Notes under the pieces: model-generated
Seen by the model: only the letters and a program-made list of their open reading frames with translations
What the model was told of the DNA's origin: nothing
Databases searched by the model: none
Assembly (NCBI GenBank): GCA_903882345.1
Contig: CAIRWO010000015.1
Coordinates: 1 to 5,674 of the forward strand
Source: Candidatus Omnitrophota bacterium
GTDB lineage: Bacteria > Omnitrophota > Gorgyraeia > Gygaellales > Profunditerraquicolaceae
Length of the DNA: 5,674 nucleotides
Direction: 5' to 3'
Shown: piece after piece, positions 1 through 5,674 of the stretch
How the letters are laid out: every line of letters starts with the position of its first letter
Numbering within the stretch: position 1 is the first letter of the stretch
Translations under genes and position numbers: made by a program

Positions 1-394
1 GGCCCTGGAGATACAAAAGAAAAGCCGGGAATTTTTGGGCGCAATATTGTTAAAAAGGCGCTATGTTAACGAGAGGCAGCTTTTAGAGGCCCTGGCAGAG
101 CAGTTCAGTATCCCCCTGGTCAACCTTAAAGACAGATATCTTAATTGGGAACTGCTTAAACAGTTCAGCCCCTCGCTGATCCTGGAATACAAATGTTTCC
201 CGGTGGAAAAAGACGATTTTTCGATTACCATCGCCATTACTAACCCTATGGATATCTGGGCCCTGAAAAAGTCCGAAGAAGAGACTATGCCGTTTAAGTT
301 AAAATTGGCCCTGACCAGCCACGAAGACATGGAAGACGCGATTGAGAGATACCGCAAGTATATGCGCGGGGATATCGGTAGGATACTGGAATAA
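1..394 (+). CDS. Stand-alone MshEN (GspE/PilB N-terminal) domain protein, 5'-partial
   Basis: This is the C-terminal 130 residues of a small protein made only of the domain that normally begins GspE/PilB/MshE ATPases. The frame is open from base 2 to the TAA at 392-394. A TTG at 35 could be called as a start but sits inside the domain. The first residues, ALEIQ, fit the end (LxxQ) of the first 24-residue MshEN motif. After a 5-residue spacer the second motif follows (FLGAILLKRRYV...LLEALAEQ), so roughly 20-30 residues lie upstream of the window. In motif two, the LG, the hydrophobic pairs, LxxxL and the final Q are kept. The leading Arg is Phe and the central Gly is Arg, so cyclic di-GMP binding is uncertain. 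The rest (IPLVNL, FPVEKDD, IAITNPMD, EDMEDAIERY) follows the usual GspE_N pattern. No ATPase domain follows. It may regulate or partner the ATPase encoded 5 bases downstream, or be a duplicate of its N-terminus. Domain call confident; function inferred. Confidence 0.85.
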   Translation, partial: ALEIQKKSREFLGAILLKRRYVNERQLLEALAEQFSIPLVNLKDRYLNWELLKQFSPSLILEYKCFPVEKDDFSITIAITNPMDIWALKKSEEETMPFKLKLALTSHEDMEDAIERYRKYMRGDIGRILE

Positions 395-399
395 TTGAT

Positions 400-2547
400 A
401 TGGCTAAAAAATCCGATACGATTTTATACGAAGCGCTGATAGAAAAAGGCCTGATTAGCAAAACGGATGCTGATTTCCTTTTGAAAGAGGTGGCGGTATC
501 CGGCAAGAGTTTCCAGCAGGTCGCCGTGACTAAAGGCATAATCCAGGAAAAGGATATTTTGAATGTCCTTGCAGGTAAACTGAAACTTACCTGTCTTAAT
601 TTAAAGGCGCTTTCCGTAGACAGATCGGTCATCGAAAAAATCCCGGTAAAGATAGCCCTCTATTATAAGTTTATGCCTGTTGAATTGAAAGACAGGGTCC
701 TGACTATCGCTGTTGCCTCTCCCTTGGATTTAAAAACACAGGATGAAATAAGGACGCAACTGGGCTATGATATCGCGATGGTACTTTCCTGTCAGGATGA
801 TGTCTCCGAAGCACTGAAAAAATATTACGGCTTGGCAGCCGAAACCTTAGAGATGATTACTACCGCAGCATCCAAGGATAATCTTTCCGCTGCCCCAGCC
901 GCAGAGCAGGCGGTAGAAGATATCGGCAGGATGGCCGAGGATGCGTCGGTAATAAAGTTAGTCAATCAGATAATACTGGAGGCATGGAAAAAGCGCGCTA
1001 CGGATATCCATATCGAGCCTTACCGTCAGAGCGTTAGCCTGCGTTACCGTATCGACGGTATCCTCTACGATGCCAATGTCGGGCCGGAAGTAAAAAATTT
1101 CCTGAGTGCGATAATTTCGCGCATCAAAATAATGTCTAACCTTAATATTGTTGAACGCAGGATGCCGCAGGACGGCAGGGCGGTCGTGCGGGTGCAGGAT
1201 CAGGTGCTGGATTTAAGGATTTCCACTATCCCTACACCTTACGGAGAAAGTATTGTAATAAGAATTCTGCCTACGCAAATGCTTTTTAGCCTGGAAAAGC
1301 TGGGCCTGCCAAAAAGGGAAATGCAGATTTTTGAGAGATTAATCCAGAAGCCGCACGGTATAATTTTCGTTACCGGGCCGACGGGAAGCGGTAAGACCAC
1401 TACGCTCTACACCTGTTTAAGCAGGATCAATACCAAAGATAGGAAAATTATTACCATTGAAGATCCCATTGAATACGAAATGTCCGGGATTACCCAGATA
1501 CAGGTACAGCCTGAGATCGGCCTTGACTTTGCCCGCGGCCTGCGCAGCATCTTAAGGCATGACCCGGATGTAATAATGGTAGGAGAGGTCAGGGACCTGG
1601 AGACCGCGGAAATTGCCATCCGCGTTGCTCTTACCGGCCACTTGGTTTTTTCTACGCTGCATACCAACGACGCGCCCAGCGGCATTACCAGGTTAATCGA
1701 TATCGGGGTTGAGCCGTATCTTTTAGCTTCCAGTGTAGAGGCATTTATTGCCCAGCGGTTGATCCGGGTGATCTGTCCGGAATGCAAATACGAAGATAAT
1801 TCAGCGCCCGCGGAATTAAAGAAAATTATTGCCGATGATTTGGCGCTGCGCTCGACAGACGAAGTCAAGGTCTTTAGAAGCAAAGGCTGCAGCAGCTGTA
1901 ACTTTACGGGGTTTTTCGGCAGGACGGCAATATATGAAATACTCCTGGTCGATGAGTCGATAAGGGAATTGATTTTAAAAAAGACCCCCTCTGAGCAAAT
2001 TAAAAGGACGGCAATAATCAGGGGTATGCGGACATTGCGCCAGGACGGTTGGCAGAAGGTATTAAACGGCATAACTACACCGGAAGAGGTTATGAAAGTA
2101 ACTTCTGCCGAAGAAAAATTAGATGCGGCAAATAAGACTCAAGGCTACGACGATAGTAACCCCTCCTTGGTTGAGTTACCGGCGGCCTTTTCAGCGGCGG
2201 ATAAAAGGGTTTACACGCGCCTGAACAATAAGGCCAATCTGCGTTATAATATTGTTAAATCCGAAGAAGAATTAGTAAAAAAAGGCTACCGGGCGGAACA
2301 ATTCAGCGTTACGAAGGATATTTCAGCCGGAGGTTTGCTTTTTGTTTCTCATGAGCCGATCCCCGTGGGCTCGATATTGGAATTAAAGATCGAGCTCTTC
2401 AATAAAGATGAGCCGATCGAGTGTTTGGCCAGGGTGGTCAGGATTGAAGAAGAAGGCAGCAAATATAATATTGCCGCTTGTTTTCTGGATATAACAGGCA
2501 GCCAGCGGTCGATGCTGAATAAATACGTGGCAGCGCAGGAAGGATAA
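400..2547 (+). CDS. GspE/PilB-family assembly ATPase with C-terminal PilZ domain
   Basis: Cytoplasmic hexameric ATPase that powers pilus or pseudopilus assembly by driving the GspF/PilC platform. Residues 8-31 and 37-60 are tandem MshEN motifs with a 5-residue spacer, but the key Arg, most of the LG and the final Gln are replaced. The GspE_N fold runs to about 144, followed by an Ala-rich linker. The ATPase core starts near 175 and includes TDIHIEP (201-207), Walker A GPTGSGKT (326-333), Asp box ITIEDP (351-356), Walker B region DPDVIMVGE (388-396) and His box H414/H421. A zinc-type tetracysteine follows (C459, C462, C497, C500). These features favour an extension motor (GspE/PilB) over PilT. 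Residues about 601-712 are an added PilZ domain with R603-x3-R607 and D640-I-S-A-G-G645. At 715 residues it is longer than typical GspE/PilB proteins (about 500-600) because of this addition. ATG 400 is chosen because the first motif begins at residue 8; the only Shine-Dalgarno is a weak GGA. Family certain; GspE versus PilB undecided. Confidence 0.96.
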   Translation: MAKKSDTILYEALIEKGLISKTDADFLLKEVAVSGKSFQQVAVTKGIIQEKDILNVLAGKLKLTCLNLKALSVDRSVIEKIPVKIALYYKFMPVELKDRVLTIAVASPLDLKTQDEIRTQLGYDIAMVLSCQDDVSEALKKYYGLAAETLEMITTAASKDNLSAAPAAEQAVEDIGRMAEDASVIKLVNQIILEAWKKRATDIHIEPYRQSVSLRYRIDGILYDANVGPEVKNFLSAIISRIKIMSNLNIVERRMPQDGRAVVRVQDQVLDLRISTIPTPYGESIVIRILPTQMLFSLEKLGLPKREMQIFERLIQKPHGIIFVTGPTGSGKTTTLYTCLSRINTKDRKIITIEDPIEYEMSGITQIQVQPEIGLDFARGLRSILRHDPDVIMVGEVRDLETAEIAIRVALTGHLVFSTLHTNDAPSGITRLIDIGVEPYLLASSVEAFIAQRLIRVICPECKYEDNSAPAELKKIIADDLALRSTDEVKVFRSKGCSSCNFTGFFGRTAIYEILLVDESIRELILKKTPSEQIKRTAIIRGMRTLRQDGWQKVLNGITTPEEVMKVTSAEEKLDAANKTQGYDDSNPSLVELPAAFSAADKRVYTRLNNKANLRYNIVKSEEELVKKGYRAEQFSVTKDISAGGLLFVSHEPIPVGSILELKIELFNKDEPIECLARVVRIEEEGSKYNIAACFLDITGSQRSMLNKYVAAQEG
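2200..2535 (+). other. PilZ domain region fused to the ATPase C-terminus
   Basis: This part of the ATPase gene codes for residues about 601-712. PilZ domains bind cyclic di-GMP through an N-terminal RxxxR arm and a DxSxxG turn at the edge of a beta barrel. Both are present: RVYTR at 2206-2220 and DISAGG at 2317-2334. The following pattern GLLFVSHEPIPVGSILELKIEL, then CLARVVRIEEEG, then IAACFLDI, matches the beta strands of PilZ (GGLxF, G-x-L-x-L, ARVVR, G-F). The linker before it (about 571-600) is low in conserved residues, as expected for an appended module. Binding is inferred from motif conservation. Confidence 0.88.
2537..2544 (+). promoter_or_regulatory. Ribosome binding site of the GspF/PilC gene
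   Basis: AGGAAGGA lies six bases before the ATG at 2551, inside the last codons of the ATPase gene. It supports that start and suggests closely linked translation of the motor and its membrane platform. Confidence 0.8.
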
Positions 2548-2550
2548 GTT

Positions 2551-3762
2551 ATGACTATTTATAAATACCGCGCGAAGAAAGGCCCCAAGGAAATAATTGA
2601 GGCAACCCTAGAGGCGCATTCAGAGAAAGAGGCGGTAGAGAAAATCAGCCAAATGGGGTATCTTCCCGTATACATTGAAGAAACCAAAAGTTCCGCCGCA
2701 GCCAATATCCATACAAACAAGGTATTCTCCGGCAGGATAAGGTCGCGCGAAATCACGATCTTCAGCCGCGAACTAGCCAGCCTTTTAAAATCCGGAGTAC
2801 CGATACTCAGCGCGATTAATATAATCCTTGAACAGGCAGAGAGCCATAATTTTAAGAGCGTCCTCCAGAATATTTATTCCGAGGTTAAAGAAGGTACTAC
2901 TTTTTCTTCGGCCCTCAGCCGTTACCCCAAAATATTTCCTTCAGTCTATATCGCATTGATCCGCGCGGGAGAAGACAGCGGAGTGCTTCCCGACGCTCTT
3001 TTGAGGGTTGCCGAATACCGCTTGAAGCAGGAAGAGGCGCTTTCCCGTTTCCGGATGGCCATGGCATACCCTGTGCTTATGGCCGTCGTGGGTATAGGGA
3101 CAATAGTGTTTATGTTGACCTTTGTAATGCCGCGGCTAATGCAGATGTTTCTGAATATGGGTCAGGCCCTGCCGGTTCCCACCCGTATCTTGATCTCTCT
3201 AAGTTTACGCTTGAGGCAGTGGTGGTTTTGGGCAATTACGGCTGTCGTTATTTTGATCATCCGCCGGCAGGCAAATACCGGGCCGGCAAAGTTATTCCTC
3301 AGCCGGTTAAAATTATACCTGCCGGTGTTCGGCAAGTTTATGCTTAAGGCGGAATTGAGCCGTTTTAACCGCACGCTGGAACTACTCTTAAAAAGCGGCA
3401 TCACGATATTAAAGGCAATAGAGGTTGCTATTCCCGTAGTAGATAATGAAATTATCAAAGAACAGTTAAAAATAAGTTATAAAGAATTAGAGCAAGGCGG
3501 ATCGTTCGGCAAGAGCCTGAAGAATTCAAAACTATTTCCTACCTTCATGACAAATTTAATAATCGTCGGAGAAGAATCGGGTAGATTAACCGATGCCCTG
3601 TCGGAGATCGCCTCCACTTATGAGCGCGACACTGAAGAAACAATAAAGATAATGACAAATCTCCTTGAACCGGTGATGATTCTTATCATGGGCCTTATAG
3701 TCGGCTTTATCGTTATTGCGATGCTGCTTCCGATATTTGAGATAAACATGATAGTAAGGTAG
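2551..3762 (+). CDS. GspF/PilC-family inner-membrane platform protein
   Basis: Polytopic inner-membrane protein that couples the assembly ATPase to pilin or pseudopilin polymerisation. The 403-residue length is normal for the family. Residues 1-45 form the short N-terminal module (YKYRAKK...EAVEKISQMGYLPVYI). Two T2SSF repeats follow: about 71-195 (FSRELASLLKSGVPIL, then GEDSGVLPDAL at 140-150) and about 271-397 (FNRTLELLLKSGITIL, then GEESGRLTDAL at 340-350). Predicted membrane segments are about 173-195, 224-238 and 374-396, the usual three. The start is supported by AGGAAGGA six bases upstream, and the gene begins three bases after the ATPase stop, the common gene order in these systems. 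No truncation or frameshift is seen. PilC (type IV pilus) and GspF (type II secretion) cannot be told apart without the missing pilin and secretin genes. Confidence 0.97.
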   Translation: MTIYKYRAKKGPKEIIEATLEAHSEKEAVEKISQMGYLPVYIEETKSSAAANIHTNKVFSGRIRSREITIFSRELASLLKSGVPILSAINIILEQAESHNFKSVLQNIYSEVKEGTTFSSALSRYPKIFPSVYIALIRAGEDSGVLPDALLRVAEYRLKQEEALSRFRMAMAYPVLMAVVGIGTIVFMLTFVMPRLMQMFLNMGQALPVPTRILISLSLRLRQWWFWAITAVVILIIRRQANTGPAKLFLSRLKLYLPVFGKFMLKAELSRFNRTLELLLKSGITILKAIEVAIPVVDNEIIKEQLKISYKELEQGGSFGKSLKNSKLFPTFMTNLIIVGEESGRLTDALSEIASTYERDTEETIKIMTNLLEPVMILIMGLIVGFIVIAMLLPIFEINMIVR

Positions 3763-3770
3763 CCCCTAAA

Positions 3771-3778
3771 GAAGGAGA
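3771..3778 (+). promoter_or_regulatory. Ribosome binding site of the single-domain receiver gene
   Basis: GAAGGAGA, containing the consensus AAGGAG, ends four bases before the ATG at 3783 in a 20-base gap. It is the best Shine-Dalgarno in the window and fixes the start of the receiver gene. Confidence 0.82.
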
Positions 3779-3782
3779 AGCT

Positions 3783-4175
3783 ATGGCGGGAAAGAAAAGA
3801 GTTTTTATTGCCGACGACGATGAAACGGTTTTGATCAGCCTTAAGAAATTGCTGGAGCTTTCGGATTTTGAAGTAGAGATCACCAGAAACTCCAAAGACG
3901 TCCTGCCGATGATCAAGGCTAGCAGGCCGGATATCATCCTCCTTGATTTATTGATGCCCAATCTGGGAGGCCTGGAAATCTGCGAGATGCTAAACAGCGA
4001 TGTTCAAACGCAGGGTATACCGATAATCGTAATTTCCGCATTGGGCCGCGAAGAGGACATAAAGCGGGCGTACCGGCTGGGGGTAATCGGTTATTTCGTA
4101 AAGCCATACGATTTTAATGAGCTGCTGAGGGAGATTAAGAGGAACATTGCTTACAAAGAGGGCAAAACAGATTAG
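3783..4175 (+). CDS. Single-domain (CheY-like) response regulator receiver
   Basis: A 130-residue protein consisting only of a receiver domain, so it should act by protein-protein contact rather than by binding DNA. The acidic pocket is D11/D12 in FIADDDE. The phospho-accepting Asp is D55 in IILLDLLMP. The switch Ser is S85 in IIVISALG, and the conserved Lys is K107 in FVKPYD. All catalytic residues are intact, so phosphorylation is expected. It lies between the GspF/PilC gene and the histidine kinase gene, with 20- and 12-base gaps, so the kinase is its likely phosphodonor and the secretion/pilus machine its likely target. Stand-alone receivers such as PilG and PilH control type IV pilus motors in Pseudomonas. 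That comparison is by role only; I do not claim orthology. Confidence 0.95.
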   Translation: MAGKKRVFIADDDETVLISLKKLLELSDFEVEITRNSKDVLPMIKASRPDIILLDLLMPNLGGLEICEMLNSDVQTQGIPIIVISALGREEDIKRAYRLGVIGYFVKPYDFNELLREIKRNIAYKEGKTD

Positions 4176-4187
4176 TATCTGGAATAA

Positions 4188-5144
4188 ATGATAATACACA
4201 GGAAAACGGTCCTTATATTCAGCGCAATATTCAGCGGCCTGTTTTTCTTCTTGTTTTTATTAACCCGCATAGTATTCCTGCCAGTCCTGCTTGCCGTTTT
4301 CCTGTCCAGCGCGGCAGCGGTGCTCTTGTTTGAAATCATAATCCTGATACGTTTGACCCGCCTTAACAAGAGTACCGAGAAAAAACTTAAAGAATCCTAT
4401 GGGAAAATAAAAGAGACGCAATCCCAGCTCATCCAATCGGCAAAGATGGCCTCAATCGGCATGCTGGCAGGCGGCGTGGCTCACGAAATAAACAACCCCT
4501 TGATCGGCGTATTAAATAATGTCCAGTTGATAAGAATAATACAGGAGCAGAAAAAAGATTTCAACCTGACGGACTTTAACGAATTGCTCAGCATCATCGA
4601 AGAGTCCGCCTTGAGGTGCAAGAGAATCACCCAGTCACTGCTTGATTTTTCCCGCGAATCCAAGGGTCTGTTACAGCCTGTTTCTCTTAATGAGGTTGTA
4701 GAGAAAGTCGTAATGGTAATCGAATATGAAATGAAACTACAGAATATCTCTATCCATAAAGAACTTAAGCCGGATCTTCCTTTGGCCTTGGGCAATTTTC
4801 AACTCCTGCAGCAGGTCGTTTTCGATATTATCTCTAATGCCAAGTGGGCAATAGAGAAAAAAGCGCAGAAAACCGAAGGGATAATTACCGTCGGGACCGG
4901 CTTTGCAGCGCAAGATAAGCAAGTATATATTTCTATATCAGACAACGGCATCGGCATCCCCAAGGATGACCTGGATAAAGTCTTTGAACCGTTTTTTACC
5001 ACCAAGGCCATAGGTGAAGGCACGGGCCTGGGGCTTTCTATTGCTTATAGCATTGTTAAGGAGCATAAGGGTAACATTGAAGTGGAGAGCACAGTGGGTA
5101 AAGGAACCGTTTTTAAGATAAGATTGCCGGTTCCCGAGGTTTAA
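4188..5144 (+). CDS. Membrane-anchored sensor histidine kinase without extracytoplasmic sensor domain
   Basis: A 318-residue histidine kinase that should autophosphorylate on His and pass phosphate to a receiver. Residues about 8-26 and 29-54 are two hydrophobic segments joined by only two or three residues (around R27), giving a membrane hairpin with no periplasmic domain. A helical, charged stretch (about 58-84) leads to the HisKA domain with H99 in GGVAHEINNPL, the H-E-x-N-N-P form seen in NtrB/ZraS-like kinases. The ATP-binding domain has the N box around N217 (DIISNAKWAI), G1 DNGIGIP (252-258), F box FEPFF (266-270) and G2 GTGLGLS (278-284), all intact. No PAS, GAF or HAMP domain is evident. 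The start follows the receiver stop by 12 bases with only a weak GGA as ribosome site, so translation may depend on the upstream gene. Likely partners are the receivers on either side. The signal sensed is unknown. Confidence 0.95.
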   Translation: MIIHRKTVLIFSAIFSGLFFFLFLLTRIVFLPVLLAVFLSSAAAVLLFEIIILIRLTRLNKSTEKKLKESYGKIKETQSQLIQSAKMASIGMLAGGVAHEINNPLIGVLNNVQLIRIIQEQKKDFNLTDFNELLSIIEESALRCKRITQSLLDFSRESKGLLQPVSLNEVVEKVVMVIEYEMKLQNISIHKELKPDLPLALGNFQLLQQVVFDIISNAKWAIEKKAQKTEGIITVGTGFAAQDKQVYISISDNGIGIPKDDLDKVFEPFFTTKAIGEGTGLGLSIAYSIVKEHKGNIEVESTVGKGTVFKIRLPVPEV

Positions 5145-5175
5145 TTTTACTGGTAGTCATAATGTTTGCCTGATA

Positions 5176-5182
5176 GGGAGGG
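5176..5182 (+). promoter_or_regulatory. Ribosome binding site of the tandem-receiver gene
   Basis: GGGAGGG sits four bases before the ATG at 5187. It favours this start over the in-frame ATG at 5202, which would still leave an intact receiver (MKVLVVDDE). Confidence 0.7.
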
Positions 5183-5186
5183 CAAG

Positions 5187-5674
5187 ATGGGTGAGAAAAA
5201 AATGAAGGTTTTGGTAGTCGATGATGAAAAAATCGTGCGGGATTTCTTTAAGCGGCTCCTATCTTTGTTGGGGTTGGATGTGACGGATGTCGAGGATGGG
5301 TATAAGGCCGTAGAAGCGGCTAAGCTAAACAAATTCGACCTTTATTTTATCGATGTGCGCATGCCCGGTTTAAACGGGCTGGAAACCTACCGTCAGATAC
5401 GCCAGATCGACCCTCAGGCTTTCGCGGTAATGATTACAGGCTATGCCGTAGAAGATATCTTAGAACAGGCGCAGAAAGAAGGGCTATACGGCAATATCCG
5501 TAAGCCTTTCGATATTAACCAGATAAAGGATGTTCTTGATAAGCTTAGCCTGAATAAGGCAGAGGGGGCGTTAAAGATACTTATCATTGACGACGATAAA
5601 GCGATCTTGAATTTTTTTAGTTCGTTCCTGGCGCAAAGAAACCTCATTTGTAAAACGGCTCATAATAAAGAGGA
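5187..5674 (+). CDS. Tandem-receiver response regulator, 3'-partial
   Basis: The frame is open from ATG 5187 to the window edge (162 complete codons), so the gene continues downstream. The first receiver spans about residues 6-121: acidic pair D12/D13 (VLVVDDE), phospho-accepting D56 (YFIDVRMPG), switch T84 (VMITGY) and K106 (IRKPFD), all intact. After a short linker (LNKAEGA) a second receiver begins at about residue 129 with ILIIDDDKAI (D135/D136). It is cut before its phospho-accepting Asp. What follows is unknown: it could end after two receivers or carry an output domain such as GGDEF, HD-GYP or a DNA-binding module. It begins 42 bases after the kinase stop with a good Shine-Dalgarno, so it is a likely partner of that kinase. 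Confidence 0.93.
   Translation, partial: MGEKKMKVLVVDDEKIVRDFFKRLLSLLGLDVTDVEDGYKAVEAAKLNKFDLYFIDVRMPGLNGLETYRQIRQIDPQAFAVMITGYAVEDILEQAQKEGLYGNIRKPFDINQIKDVLDKLSLNKAEGALKILIIDDDKAILNFFSSFLAQRNLICKTAHNKE

Noticed and set aside
386..394. The nine bases CTGGAATAA occur just before the ATPase start (386-394) and again just before the kinase start (4179-4187), as if a shared translation signal.
   Set aside because: At the first site the bases are the end of the upstream coding sequence and its stop. Two nine-base matches can arise by chance, and the distance to the ATG differs (5 bases versus 0).
1407..2072. A 221-codon open frame on the minus strand inside the ATPase gene.
   Set aside because: It lies opposite the highly conserved Walker A to C-terminal region of the ATPase, has no recognisable domain, and its composition is what antisense of this coding sequence would give.
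4188..4370. The hydrophobic kinase N-terminus considered as a signal peptide.
   Set aside because: Two adjacent hydrophobic stretches continue directly into cytoplasmic HisKA sequence with no cleavage-like site, so a membrane hairpin anchor fits better.
5145..5186. The largest intergenic gap, examined for a promoter, terminator or attenuator.
   Set aside because: No stem followed by a T run and no convincing -35/-10 pair is visible. An ATG at 5162 gives only three codons before a stop. Only the Shine-Dalgarno GGGAGGG is supported.
1..5674. Search for mobile elements, CRISPR repeats, tRNA genes or long direct/inverted repeats.
   Set aside because: Nearly all bases are accounted for by intact coding sequence with uniform character. 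No repeat array, terminal inverted repeat or RNA gene was recognised by eye.

Overview
The window is one strand of tightly packed, co-directional genes, all on +. It looks like the middle of a single operon: no gap exceeds 42 bases, and I see no internal promoter or terminator. It is open at both ends. The first gene has lost its start and the last its end.

Positions 1-3762 encode the assembly core of a type IV pilus / type II secretion type machine. First comes the tail of a small stand-alone MshEN (GspE/PilB N-terminal) domain protein. Next is a complete GspE/PilB-family hexameric ATPase with an extra C-terminal PilZ domain. Last is the GspF/PilC-family inner-membrane platform protein. No pilin, secretin or PilT retraction ATPase is in view, so pilus versus secretion cannot be settled here.

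Positions 3783-5674 encode a two-component signalling set: a single-domain CheY-like receiver, a short membrane-anchored histidine kinase with no extracytoplasmic sensor domain, and the start of a protein with at least two receiver domains in tandem. This last gene has no stop in the window and is easy to miss.

The main point of interest is the ATPase. Its N-terminal MshEN domain keeps the tandem 24-residue motif layout but has lost most of the residues known to contact cyclic di-GMP. The added PilZ domain keeps both signature motifs, RxxxR and DxSxxG. I infer that cyclic di-GMP input may have moved from the N-terminus to the C-terminus of the motor. With the adjacent His-Asp genes, this suggests an extension machine controlled by both second messenger and phosphorylation.

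Organism: a bacterium of moderate G+C (mid-40s percent by eye) that uses AGG and ATA codons freely. Gene content and style resemble uncultivated lineages rich in such clusters, for example Omnitrophota, Elusimicrobiota or Deltaproteobacteria-like groups. This is a weak impression, since no marker gene is present.
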